From NCBI GenBank assembly GCA_028456385.1, contig JALNQF010000324.1, forward strand, positions 1 to 47,119: 47,119 nucleotides of DNA. Reading direction: 5' to 3'. Each line of letters begins with the position of its first letter. Within the stretch, counting starts at the first letter, position 1. The translations under genes and the position numbers were made by a program. The notes beneath the pieces were generated by a model, which saw only the letters and a program-made list of their open reading frames with translations, had not been told where the DNA came from and ran no database searches. Below are positions 1-11,100 of the stretch, in pieces. The stretch comes from Ophiosphaerella korrae (Eukaryota > Ascomycota > Dothideomycetes > Pleosporales > Phaeosphaeriaceae).

Positions 1-117
1 TTATTTTTATACTAATATTAGTAAGTTTATAACTTACTAATATAGTAAACTTACTAATATTATAAACTTACTAATATTGTAAACTTACTAATATTATAAA
101 CTTACTAATATTTAACT
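1..117. repeat. 17-bp tandem array at the left edge
   Basis: About five head-to-tail copies of a 17-bp unit close to AACTTACTAATATTRTA cover 32-117. They are preceded by an inverted piece of the same unit (actaatattagtaagttt), so the left end is palindromic. The array may continue beyond the window. It resembles none of the LTR arrays further right. Confidence 0.8.
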
Positions 118-255
118 ACTTTTCTACTTTTAGTTAGCACTTAGTAAGCTACTAGGTATATATACCTAGTACTTACTTAGATAGCTTTATCTACTATTTA
201 CTCTTTTTAGTTAATTATTAAAACTACTTTATTAAGTTATTTTATATAAAGTCTA
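118..255. other. Unassigned AT-rich DNA beside a truncated retroelement
   Basis: No coding frame or repeat of the other elements is recognisable here. Similarity to the Gypsy family of this window begins only near 256-265, so this short stretch and the 17-bp array are a different sequence abutting a broken copy. The junction carries no visible target duplication. Confidence 0.4.
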
Positions 256-559
256 CTTTATAATTATTTTATTATCTCTTTCTTAGTATTTATCTTTTTT
301 AAGTATATCTATTATTAGAATATAGTATACTACTAGTACTCTTAGTATATAAGCTTTATTAATTAATTATATTTTTCTTATAAAGTACTACTATTCTCTT
401 TATATAAGTATTCTTCTTACTATAACTATATATTACTTTATCTATTTTTAAAATAGTATAAACTTTATTTCTTTAGGATTATATTCTTTCTAGTCTTTAT
501 ATACTTCTTCTATACTTATAACTAGTAAGTATTTCTAAATAAACTTCTATTCTTTATTT

Positions 560-2052
560 TATTCTTCTATATCTATTATTATATAGCTATTATAGCTATA
601 TATATCTAGCTAGGTATACTTTATACTTTTTATATTAACTTATTTCTTACTTTCTTATAGTTTTTTAGAAGAAGCTATAGTAGTTTCTTTATCTAGTACT
701 AGTTCTTTAGCTTAGATTAATAGAATCTAAGGTTTTTCTCCTTCTTAGCCTTTAGTTAGTAGGTTTATTATATATACTATTTCTTCTAGCTATACTTTTA
801 TTCTTTCTTTTATTACTACTACTTTATTATTTCTTTATTATAAGAAGTATCTTACTCTTTACTTACTAAAAAAATATATATAGTAGTTATCTTTATAATA
901 AAAGGTTTAATAGAGTATTATATATTATATTTTTTTACTTCTAGCTACTTTTTCTTAGAGTTTAGCTTATACTTATAGTACTTCTTTCTTCTTTTTAGTT
1001 ATCTTTAACTATATTTTCTTCTTAAAGTCTTTACTTCTATAGTCTTTTATAAAGTATCCTAGTTTTCTATATTTATAGTATACTATATCTTTTTTCTTTA
1101 ACTAGTAGTCTTTTATATAGTAGCTTTTCTTACTATAGTTAAAGTATATAAAGTCTTTATTCTTTTTCTTTTTTTTATCTTTATTTATATTAAGAATTAT
1201 AAGGTTTCTAGTATCTTAGTTTCTAGATTAGTTACTATACTTATTTTTTACCTATTCTTAGAGATTATTATTAATTTATATTACCTATTATTTTAAAGTT
1301 TCTAGTATCCTAGGTTTTTCTATATAGATTATCTTATATTAGATTTTCTTATTTAGTCCTTATTTAAATTATAATATAAGGGCTAATTTATTTTATTATA
1401 TTTTTTAGCTTAGTTATTTAAATTATAATATATATTTAAGAATACTTTTACTTTATATAAGCTTTTTAAGTTTCTCTTTAGCTTATTAGGTAATATCTAT
1501 ATCTCTAAATACTACTCTTATTTATTTAGTAAAGTATTTATAACTTCTAAAAATAGCTTTAGTTTTATCTTTTTAGGTTATTAGAGAATATATTATATAA
1601 TTAGTCTAGTAAAGTTTATACTATTTTATTATATTTTCTTTAAAGTATAATCTAATATATATTACTTTCTTTTCTTTTATATTAAAGTATAGTACTTATA
1701 TATCTATTTAGAGTTATACTAATACTATAAAGAGTTTTAATTTCTCTCTTATTCTATTAAACTTCTTAAAGATAAGTATTTTAAGTAGTTTCTTTATTAT
1801 ACTTATCTTTAGTTATTAGGTAATTAGTTCTATTTAGTTCTAGCCTTTAATAATAGCTTTAATTTATACTTTATTTTACTTTAAGTAGTCTTATAGTTTT
1901 TTATTCTACGTTTCTAAAGCTTTAATTACTATTTTTATATTTTCTTTATTATTAATTAGTTTATTTATATAGTCTTTAATTATTTCTTATATAGTACTAT
2001 CTAACTTATAACTACTTTTAAGTACTTTACTTATTAAACTTTCTACTATTAT
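560..2052 (-). pseudogene. gag of Gypsy copy Z, RIP-inactivated
   Basis: Capsid/nucleocapsid gene of a Ty3/Gypsy element. It aligns along its length with gag of copies A to E. Two CX2CX4HX4C zinc knuckles lie at about 1035-1150, with every Cys codon now TAT or TAC (Tyr). The likely start is an ATA (former ATG) at 2050-2052, the same place as in the other copies, about 60 bases inside the LTR. Many in-frame TAA/TAG codons are present, but the frame is largely kept. The 3' limit is approximate because gag appears to run into pol. Confidence 0.7.
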
Positions 2053-2110
2053 ATTAGCTAGACTATATACTACTTATACTTTACTTCTCTTAATAACTAA
2101 ATTAGTAAAG

Positions 2111-2557
2111 TATAATAGGTTTACTAGAGTTAACTTCCTAATAGCCTAAAAAGTATTAGTAGATTAAGAAGTAATAATAAAAGCTTATATTATAATCTAT
2201 AATATACTATAAATAATAGGAAATGTTTTATAACTATCTAGATATTATTACTTGTAGTTAATAATTAAATTACTAATACTATCCTAATAATATATATTAT
2301 TACTAACTATATACTTATAGTATCTACCTAGCTTTATAGCTTTATAGGTACTAAGCCTTATAAAGCTATAAAGTCTTATAACTACTAGCTTTATAGCTTT
2401 ATAGGTACTAAGCTTTATAAAGCTATAAAGTTATTATATATCTTTATTATAGTTAGTTTCTTAATTAAGTTCTTTACTTTATAAGTTGTATATATTATTG
2501 TTATTTATAGTAAGGCTAATTAGTTTAAATTAGTTTTCTCTTGTTACTACTATAATA
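2111..2557 (-). repeat. 5' LTR of copy Z (447 bp, hairpin-type centre)
   Basis: Plus-strand ends are tataataggt (former TGTAATAGGT) and ctataata (former ..TAACA), the same termini as the LTRs of B. The outer parts match other family LTRs, while the centre (2328-2434) holds its own direct repeat. The adjoining agtag at 2558 is the presumed target duplication; its partner is not in the window. Confidence 0.85.
2328..2434. repeat. Two 57-bp units, each a hairpin, in the Z LTR centre
   Basis: A unit of about 57 bp starts at 2328 and again at 2385. Inside each, CTTTATAGCTTTATAGG is followed after about 7 bases by a near-perfect complement (CCTTATAAAGCTATAAAG), a potential stem of about 17 bp. Neither the type-1 nor the type-2 LTR centres contain it. 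Confidence 0.8.
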
Positions 2558-2935
2558 AGTAGATTACAAGGTAATAATAAAAGCTTATATTATAATTAGT
2601 AATAACTATAAATAATAGTTAATTTATATATACAATATTAAGTATTAGCGTTCTAGGTTAAAGATTAGATTACTAATATTATCCTAATAATACGTATTCT
2701 ATTAACTATATACTTATACTAATCTATTTATATAATACTATAGATTACTACTAATCTATTTATATATAACTATAGATTACCTTAATTTATTTATATATTA
2801 TTATAGATTATTCTAATCTATTTATACGTAATTATAGATTACTACTACGTATCCTAGTTATAAGTAGTTTCCTAATTAAAGTTATTACTCTACTTATCCT
2901 ATACTTTATTAGTACCTAAGTTAGGACTAATTAGT
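2558..2935 (-). repeat. Fragment of a type-2 LTR
   Basis: Read on the minus strand it matches the LTRs at 17611 and 42062 (shared CTAATTAGTCCTAAC and TACGTATTATTAGGATA blocks), but both ends are missing. The left part was cut off by insertion of Z and the right part by copy A, whose LTR starts at 2936. No genes are present. Its centre is a 32-bp tandem array. Confidence 0.7.
2721..2848. repeat. Four 31-32 bp tandem units inside the LTR fragment
   Basis: Four consecutive units begin aatctattta or aatttattta and end tatagatta plus a few bases. Each unit begins with AATCTAT and ends with ATAGATT, so it is itself an inverted repeat. Confidence 0.85.
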
Positions 2936-3374
2936 TATTATAGCTATAATAAAAGAAAATTAATTTAAGTTAATTAGCTTTACTATAGATAATAACAATA
3001 TATACAACCTATAAAGAAATAAACTAGACTAAGAAACTAACTACAATAGAGATACGTAATAAATTTGTAATTTACGATCTTAGTAAATATAAAGTATAAA
3101 GTTAAGTACGTAATAAATTTATAATTTATAATCTTAGTAAATATAAAGTATAAAGTTAACTAAGAAGCCTAGGTATATAGTTAGTAAAGACGCGTATTAT
3201 TAGGATAGTATTAGTAATTTAATCTTTTAACTATAGAACGCTAATATAAGATAGTTATAAAATATCTTCTATTATTTATAGTTATTATAGATCTTAATAT
3301 AAGCTTTTATTATTACTTCCTAATCTACTAATACTTTATAAGTAATAAGAGTTAACCTTATAGTACTTATAATA
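2936..3374 (+). repeat. 5' LTR of copy A (439 bp, type 1)
   Basis: Starts TATTATAGCTATAATA (former TGTTATGGCTATAACA) and ends CTTATAATA (former CCTATTACA). It matches the LTRs of B, C and D along its length and contains two 54-bp units. It is followed directly by the conserved post-LTR motif. Confidence 0.85.
3054..3161. repeat. Two 54-bp direct repeats, type-1 LTR centre
   Basis: Units 3054-3107 and 3108-3161 both begin acgtaataaattt and contain tcttagtaaatataaagta. The same doublet lies in the LTRs of B, C and D; the solo LTR at 38262 has only one unit. Confidence 0.9.
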
Positions 3375-3394
3375 CTTTACTAATTTAGTTATTA
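3375..3394 (+). other. Conserved post-LTR motif, probable primer-binding site (copy A)
   Basis: The motif CTTTACTAATTTAGTTATTA follows the 5' LTR directly. It is kept in copies Z, B, C, D and E (3375, 28490, 33475 and 42490 on plus; mirrored beside 2111 and 26197 on minus). Its position is that of a tRNA primer-binding site. RIP has altered it too much to name the tRNA. Confidence 0.5.
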
Positions 3395-3432
3395 AGAGAA
3401 GTAAAGCGTAAGTAATACGTAGTCTAGCTAAT

Positions 3433-4990
3433 ATAATAGTAAAAGGTTTAACTAAGAGAACTAAAGTACTTATAAGTAGTTATAAGTTAGATAATATAGT
3501 ATAGAAAGATATTAAAAACTATATAAATAACTTAATCTCTAAAAAAGAAGATATAAAGATAGTAATTAATACTTTAGAAACTTAGAATAAAGAACTCTAA
3601 GAGTACGTAAAATAGAATAAAGTATAAATTAAAGCTATTATTAAAGGATAGAATTAAATAAAACTAATTACGTAACGCCTAGAAATAAGTATAATAAAGA
3701 AACTACTAAAGATACTTATCTTTAAAAAGTTTAATAAGATAAAAGAAAAACTAAGACCTTTTATAGCTTTAGTATAACTCTAAATAGATATACAAGTACT
3801 ATACTTTAATATAGAAGAAAAGAAAGTAATATATATTAGATTACACCTTAAAGAAGACGCAATAAGATAGTATAAACCTTACTAGATAGATTATACGATA
3901 TATTTACTAATAACCTAGAAAGATAAAACTAGAGCTATCTTTAGAAGTTATAAATACTTTACTAAATAAATAAGAGTAGTATTTAAGGATATAGATATTA
4001 CCTAATAAGCTAAAAAATAAGTAGAAAAGCTTATATAAAATTAAAGTATTCTAGAATATATATTATAGTTTAAATAACTATTATAAAATATAGAATAGAA
4101 TAAGTTAGCTTTAATATTATAATTTAAACAAAGGCTAAACTTAAAAATCTAATACAAGATAATTTATATAGAAAAACTAAAGATACTAGAAGCTCTAAAG
4201 TAATAAGTAATATAAATTAATAATAACTTTTATAAATAGAAGAAGAATAAGTATAGAGGTTATACTTAGAATTATAATAAGAGAGACTCTATAGTTCTTA
4301 ATACTAATAAAGATAAGAAAAGAAAAAAAAATAAAAACTTTATATACTTTAACTATAGTAAAATAGGCTACTATATAAAAAACTACTAATTAAAGTTAAA
4401 AAGAGATATAGTATATTATAAATATAAAAAATTAAGATACTTTATAAAAGACTATAAAAGTAAAGATCTTAAGAAAGATAAAGAAACTTAGTTAAAAATA
4501 ACTAAAAAAAAAAAAGAAGTACTATAAGTATAAGCTAAACCTTAAAAGAAGGTAGTAGAGAGTAAAGAAGTATAATATATAATACTTTACTAAACTTTTT
4601 ATTATAATAATAACTACTATATATATCTTTTTAGTAAATAGAGAGTAGTATAGTTCTTATAAAAATAAAGATATAGAGTAGCTATAATAAAAGAAAAAAT
4701 AAAAGTATAGCTAAAAGAAATAGTATACGTAATAGGCTTACTAGTAGAAGATCTAGAAAGAGAAGAGCCTCTAGTACTATTAATCTAGGCTAAAGGACTA
4801 GTATAGAATAAAGAGACTACTATAGTTACTTCTAAAAAAATAAAAGGAGAAAAGAAACAAGTTAATATAAAAGATATAGAGTATACTTAGTTAAATATAT
4901 ATAGCTATAATAGCTATATAATAATAGATATATTAAAATAAAATAAGAACTAGAAGTTTATTTAAAAATACTTACTAGTTATAAGTATAG
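3433..4990 (+). pseudogene. gag of copy A, RIP-inactivated
   Basis: Capsid and nucleocapsid polyprotein that would form the particle packaging element RNA. The start is taken at 3433, an ATA-ATA pair (former ATG) present at the same site in every copy. A retrotransposon-gag type region (about 3690-4200) is followed by a basic linker and two CX2CX4HX4C zinc knuckles at 4345-4386 and 4414-4455. In both, spacing is perfect but Cys and His codons read as Tyr. Stops are TAA/TAG; frame shifts are few. The end is approximate because a clear gag stop cannot be separated from RIP stops before pol. Confidence 0.75.
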
Positions 4991-4999
4991 AAGAAGCGT

Positions 5000-6090
5000 A
5001 TAAAGACTAGAAAGACTATAATTCTAAAGAAATAAAGTTTATACTATTTTAAAAATAGATAAAGTAATATATAGTAGTAGTAAGAAGAATACTTATATAA
5101 AGAAAATAGTAGTACTTTATAAGAAAAATATAATAGATTAATAAAGCTTATATACTAAAGATACTAATAGTATATTATATCTTAATAATAGATATACTTA
5201 GAAAAGATTAATACTAAGAAGAGAATAATAAAATAATACACTTAAAATATCTAGTATACTTTAAAGTATTATAAACGTTATACTTAGAAAAGAACTATAA
5301 AATATATAAAAACTCTAAAGTAAATAATAAAGTATAGCTTATAAGAAAGAAAGGCTATAACTATATAAGAGTAATCTTAGTAGAAGATATCTAAAGATAA
5401 GAAGTAATTCTAGAAGATAAATACGTAGTAATAAGGCCTAGACTAAAATTATCTAAAAAATACGTCTAAAGAAGACTATAGTATAAATATAGATATAATA
5501 AATATCTAAAATATAAAGAATATAAACTTAAAGTAAAGCTATAACTCTAAAAAGATAGATAATTTATAAAGTTACTTAAGTAAGAAAAGCTAAAAGGTAT
5601 AAAAGGCTTATATATTATAAAAATAAGTATATACTAAAAATAGAAAGTATAAATTATAATTAATAGTAAAGCTATAAAAAACTTTATATTAAAGAAGTTT
5701 ATAGAAATATAAAGAATAAAGTATATAATAAAGAAGTACTCTTAATAACTAAGTATAATTAAAGGAAAGCTATTCTAAAAACCTATTAGGTTTAAAACAA
5801 TTCTCTCTATATTAAAACTAAAAGGAATAATAATTAAGAATATAGTTATAGATATAATAATAATTAATAATAAATAAAATATAATACTAAGAATACTATA
5901 GTTATAAATAATAAACCTATATATTAATTAGAAAATAAGAGAAATTAATTACTATAAGATAGATATACTAAAAGCTAATATAAGTACCTATAAAGGAGAA
6001 TTCTCTAAAGAATATAAGAAATAGGAAAAATAGCTTATAGAGCCTAAAGACTACTTTCTAGAATATTAGCTATAGGACTTAGTAATAGAC
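5000..6090 (+). pseudogene. pol of copy A, 5' part with aspartic protease
   Basis: N-terminal pol of a Ty3/Gypsy element. The retropepsin active site lies at 5653-5676, where I-I-D-S-G-A now reads I-I-N-S-K-A because GAT and GGA/GGG changed to AAT and AAA. Copies C, D and E show N-S-R at the same place. The gene is cut at 6090 by element F and resumes at 14116 in the same element; the target duplication tagac proves the two halves were joined. Confidence 0.75.
6086..6090. other. Target-site duplication of F, left copy (tagac)
   Basis: tagac precedes the left LTR of F and recurs exactly at 14111-14115 after the right LTR. Copies C, D and E lack the interruption at this point. Confidence 0.9.
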
Positions 6091-6323
6091 TATAAAGAGT
6101 ATTTAGTAAGAGTTAGATATAATAGAATAATAAGTATATTAATAAAGTAAGATAAATTATTAAAAGATTTATAAGCTTATAAAAGTATTTATATATCTAA
6201 AAAGTATACTTAATTCTAAGTAGTTCTAAAAGTAATCTTAGGAGTACCTAAAGAGCTTAAAAAGAGGTTTAAAAAGAGAAGCTTAAAGAGAAGTTTTAAG
6301 TAAAAAGAAAAGTACTTATAATA
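6091..6323 (-). repeat. 3' LTR of F (233 bp)
   Basis: Starts tataaagagtatttag on the plus strand and ends acttataata. It is nearly identical to 13878-14110 and the same length. On the minus strand the termini were TG..CA before RIP. Confidence 0.92.
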
Positions 6324-6343
6324 ATAGCTTCTCTTTCTCTTAT
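6324..6343 (-). other. Polypurine tract of F
   Basis: On the minus strand the bases just before the 3' LTR read AAGAGAAAGAGAAGCTAT, a purine-rich second-strand primer. This fixes F on the minus strand. Confidence 0.75.
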
Positions 6344-7021
6344 ACTATATCTTAAAGTATAGAGCTTTATACTTTTAAGTACGTATAGTATCTAATTCTA
6401 TCTAGTTATCTAGCCTTAAAGCTACTCTATTAGCTATCTATAACTTAACCTATTCTATACTACTAGATTAAATATAATTAAAAAAAAGAAGTATAGTATA
6501 CTAAATAGATATACTTAGTATAGAATAGTATATATATTAAATACTTATAGTAAGCCTAGAGCTAGCTTATAGCTAACTAAAGGTTACTTAAAAGTACTTA
6601 TAATACTAAGTTCCTAGTACCTAGGTCTAAGATTTATTACGTAATAGCTATCTTACTATAATTATAGGGTTTACCTATTAGATTAGTACCTAGGAACTAG
6701 ACTACTCTACTAGGGCTCTAAGTAAAGCCTAAGAGCTACTCTTTATTTATAGTACATTACTAATTCTTTAAAATATAAAGTTATAATATATTTTTAATAA
6801 GATTTATAGTATATTATAAACTATTTTATATTATTAGATTTTTATTTAAAGTAAGATTATAGTCTAATTTATAGTAATTATAGGCTTAGGTTTAGACTTA
6901 TAAAGTATTACGTTTAAATTACTTAATAGTTCTAAGTAAATAAGGTTATACTTTTACTTATTAAACGTAAGGTAGTTTACTACTACTCTAGTACTAGCGC
7001 GTTAAGGTTACTTAAAAGTAG
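6344..7021. other. Non-coding stretch between F polypurine tract and antisense gene
   Basis: About 680 bp without a frame I can support on either strand. It lies upstream of the antisense gene that begins near 7022, so it would contain that gene's promoter if it had one. The blocks GTTCCTAG (from about 6610) and CTAGGAAC (about 6693) form a short inverted pair. I can name no definite promoter element. Confidence 0.4.
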
Positions 7022-8024
7022 ATATAAAGGAGCTACTTCTTTTAGTTACTTTATCTTTCTATTTTTATTACTTCTTCTTTTTTATTACTTACTATATTAT
7101 CTATTATACTTTCTTTAGTCTCTAATAAAGCTATTTCTAACTACGTCTACGCTCTTACTAAGAACTTTACTACCTAGCTTAATCTAGTAAAGTTTTAGTA
7201 TATAGCTTATCTTAAAAGCTTTATAACTTCTAGTAAATCTAACTTTAATAGTACTTTTAAGAGCTTTATAATAACTATTTATATAGAGTAGTACTATATT
7301 TATAGTAGTAACTTTAGTATATATAATACTTATAAGAGAGCTTATAAAAGTAAATATATTCTAGTAAGTACTTTACTTTTCTAGTCTAATCTAATACTAA
7401 TCTACCTAGGTACTACTAGAGTTCTATTATACTATTAACGTTTTTAAGTATATTATTATATCTACTAACTATTAATATAACTATACTACTATTATAGTTA
7501 AACGTAAAGATATAACCTTTAATAAAGTCTTTAATAAGCTTACTAATAATACTTATACTTACTAGAGTAAAGCCTAGGCCTATATTAAGAAGTTAGTAAA
7601 AGCTTTTAATAGTTATAATTAGGCTCTTACTTATAAGAAGAAGAAGCTTAGTAGTAATAAAGTATCTTAGTATAATACTTACTAGGTTTTTTATAAGTAT
7701 AACCTTAAACGTTATAAAGTAAGTTCTTTTTTTCTTCTTTAATTACTAAGCTAATCTTAATATATAGCTTAGTTTAGGGCCTATAAGCTAAGCTACTACT
7801 ACTAATATTATAGTTAATAGGGCTATTAAAGAAAGTTTTAGACGCGCTAGTTCTATAATAGTATAAGAGAAGTACTAGTACTACTATAAAAACGTACTAG
7901 ATATAAAGCTAGTAAGTAGTCTATTTTTATTACTAACTAAGCCTTTATATCTACTTATAAGCTCTTTAAGCTTAAGTTTATATTTAAATTTAATACTTAA
8001 TATACTAGAGTATAATAATTTTAA
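7022..8024 (+). pseudogene. Apparent four-exon gene antisense to F gag-pol, unknown function
   Basis: Not a recognised family. Proposed exons are 7022-7363, 7410-7718, 7768-7911 and 7962-8024, with introns 7364-7409 (46 bp), 7719-7767 (49 bp) and 7912-7961 (50 bp). Each intron starts GTAAGT, ends AG and has CTAAT or CTAAC upstream of the 3' site. All three fall between codons, and each restores the frame that is lost without it. The product is rich in Lys, Asn, Tyr and Ser, for example SKAxAYIKKLVKAFNSYN and LKRYK in exon 2; its N-terminus is hydrophobic. In-frame stops are TAA/TAG only, as frequent as in pol. The start (7022, ATA) and end are guesses. A second plus-strand frame of exon 2 is also fairly open, so the call is moderate. 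Confidence 0.42.
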
Positions 8025-8149
8025 GTAGAGTAGTTTTTTTTAAAGAAATAGTATACTTTCTTAAACTTATATCTTAATTCTTATAAAAATTACTTTCTAA
8101 ATTACTTTTTAGCTCTCTTTTTTATTACTTTTTTTTTTAAAAGTAGCTC

Positions 8150-11100
8150 TAGGCTCTCCTAGAAGCGCTTATTATAGTAGATTTTTTATATTTCTCTAAT
8201 ATAGCTACGTAATAATCTAGGTTACTAGCTAGCTCCTAAGTAGCTTCTTTTATAGACTAGCCTAGCTATTTTATTAAGTACTTTCTTTTTCTAGCTTTTA
8301 TATCTTTATAATCTAAGATTCTTTTAACTTTATAGTAGTTTCCTAATATAATATTATCTAGGATTTAGATATTACTTAGTTAAAAATTTACTTTTAGTAA
8401 TAGCGTATACTATAGTTCTAATAGAGATATATTAAATATAGGATATATTTAGGCTATTAATAGAGAGAGGTTAAGCTTATATACTAGCTTACCTATCTTT
8501 TTATTAATTAAAAATAGTCTAAGATATTATATATTAAATTTCTTAGATAGGTAGTAAGTAGTAATATTCTTTAATCTTAATATTACTTCTTTACCTTTAG
8601 TAAAGTACTTATTTTCTCTTTTTATATTATACTATTTCTTATTATAAGACTAGGTATACTAAAAACTTACTTTTACTACTTCTTATATTTTAGCCTATTA
8701 ATTAAGGTATCTTATAACTTACTACCTAAGTACTAAGACCTTTCTATATACGTTCTATTAGAAGTCTAGTTACTTTAGCTAATATTTATTAGGAACGCTA
8801 TTAAATCCTTTAGGATCTATACTAAATACTACGCGTATAGGGCTTTAGCTATATACTAAATACTTTTTTAAATTATAAGTATACTCTACGTATAAAAGTA
8901 ATAATACCTAGTTATTTTACTAGTAATTTATATAGATCCTTAAGTACGTTTCTAATTCTTAGTTCTACTTTTTAGTCTACCTATCTATCTATAAGTAAAA
9001 AGCTATACTTAATTAATAATTAATTTTAAAGTAATAGTATATATTAGACTAGAATTAGCTTATAAAGATAGACCTTCTATCTAATAGTAAGGTATCTAAG
9101 AGACCTTACTTTAAAAAGTATTAATTTATTAATAAATTAGCTACTCCTTATACTATAATTATCTTACTTATAGAGAAGTATTAGACGTACTTTATAAACT
9201 AGTCTATAAGTACTAGAATTAAGTTAAACTTATTCCTTTTTATATTTCTTAAGACTAGTAAGTTTATTATAAAGTCTAATAAAAAGTAACACTATACTAT
9301 TATAGGTACTAGTAGTAGTACTAGTATTTTCTAGGGTTTATACCTTTAAATCTTATTTAATTAATATATAGGATATCTCTTAATATAGTTATAAATATCT
9401 AGGAGAAGACGTAGCTAATAATACTTATACTTTAGTAAGTCTATAGTCTTATTAGTCTTATAGTAGCTACTTATTAAGTTATTATAGTTTTTTTATAAGA
9501 TATTTTAGTAAAGAGCTCTATTATTAAGAATCTATACTTTTTTACTTTTATATAAAATACTACTAGAGTTAAACTCTTAGTTATAGTTACTCTTCTTTAC
9601 TTTACTTACTTTCTAGAGGCTCTCTACTATATATATAAAATAAGCTATATTTTTTTCTTATACTTAATAGATAAACTCTATAAAGTATTCTAGAATTTCT
9701 AAAGTATAAGTATCTTTATCTTATATTACTTTACGCGTAAAACTATTTAAAGATAAAATACTATATATTATAGCTTTTATAAGCTTTTCTATAACTTTAT
9801 AGGTTTACTTAGCTTTAGATATAATACTTCTTACTTTATTACTATTAATAGTAGTAGAGAAAGGTATACCTAATAGTAATATATTACTAAGTTCTAATAT
9901 CTAGTTAAAAAATTCTATTTTAAGTATATTAGCCTTTTTAGAAGTTTAATAAGTCCTTATAAAGTTTCTCTTAAAGTAGTCTTATTTTAATACTCTTTAA
10001 AAATAGGTATTTAAAGCTCTAGACCTCTAGATAGCTTAGATCTAAAGCTTCTAGTGTAGCGTTAGTAATATTATATTACGTAATACTTACTACTCTCTAA
10101 TAAGAATACTTTTTATATAGTTAGGCTACTTTAAAAGCTTATCTACTAAGTTCTCTTATCTTAGTTTATATTTAACTTTAAAATTAAACTTTATAAGCTT
10201 TTCTACTTAGTAAGCTTACTTAAAAGAAAGTTCTTTAGTACTTATAAAGTACTATAGATTATTATAATTAGAGAGTACTTAGATTATTAATAGAGTATAT
10301 TTAAGATAGTATTACTATATTTTAAATATTTTAACTATAGTACTTAACTTCTTATTATACGTATACTATCTTAAAAAAAGTCTTAAGAACTTCTTACTCT
10401 AAAATACTACTAGTTTCTAATAGTAATTAGTTACTAACTCTACTATATAAAGCTAGAGAAAGATTACTACTATAGTAAACTCTAATACGTTTATTATAAC
10501 TATTAAGTCTTTTACTAAGTTAAAGTACTATAAGACTAGAGAGTTTAAAAATTTCTCCTTTAATTAAAGGAACGCTAATTAAACGTTATTAGGCTAACTC
10601 TATAGTTTATACTAGTAGGTAGGGCCTTTTTTTATTTTCTTACGTTTTACTTTAATTAGCTTACCTTTAGAACTTTACTAGGTTAGTAGTAGAGCCTATA
10701 TAGTAGTTATATAGTCTACTAGAAGTCTAACTATTTTAGAGTATTTATATATAAACTTCTTATAGAAGTTAGTAAACTTAAAAAAGACTTAAATATCTTT
10801 ATAGCTCTCTAGTTCTAGCTACTCTTTAATAGTTTTTACTCTTACTAAGTTTATTACTACTCTTTTTAAAGTAATAATATAGCTTAGAAACTTAACTAAT
10901 TTAGTATTAAAAGTATATTTACTTACCTTATAGTAGAGTCTCTATTTAATAAGTCTATCTAGTACCTTTTTAATATAAGTAATATAATCCTCTTTATTTT
11001 TAGAGTATATAAAGATATTATCTAAGTAAATAATATAGATATAGTCTACTAGCCCTCTAAGGGTATAGTAGATATAGGACTAAAAGGTTATAAGTATATT

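Larger units (their letters stand above)
256..2557 (-). mobile_element. Gypsy chromovirus copy Z: 5' LTR, gag and start of pol, truncated
   Basis: Minus-strand element with its 5' LTR at 2111-2557, followed leftwards by gag and the first part of pol. The order and sequence match copies A to E. Similarity stops near 256, so protease, reverse transcriptase, integrase and the 3' LTR are missing or lie elsewhere. On the right it abuts an LTR fragment (2558-2935) that lacks its own first 50 or so bases, which suggests Z inserted into that LTR. No intact frame remains; stops are TAA/TAG of the RIP kind. Confidence 0.8.

Noticed and set aside
32..117. Telomeric repeat
   Set aside because: The 17-bp unit is not TTAGGG-like and contains an inverted copy.
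2721..2848. CRISPR array
   Set aside because: The units are contiguous palindromic tandem repeats within an LTR, with no variable spacers.
6610..6700. Terminal inverted repeats of a DNA transposon
   Set aside because: Only about 8 bases of GTTCCTAG and CTAGGAAC pair, with no target duplication or transposase frame.
7912..7941. Shorter version of the third intron (30 bp)
   Set aside because: Too short for spliceosomal removal; the AG at 7961 gives a 50-bp intron that keeps CTAAC at a usual distance.
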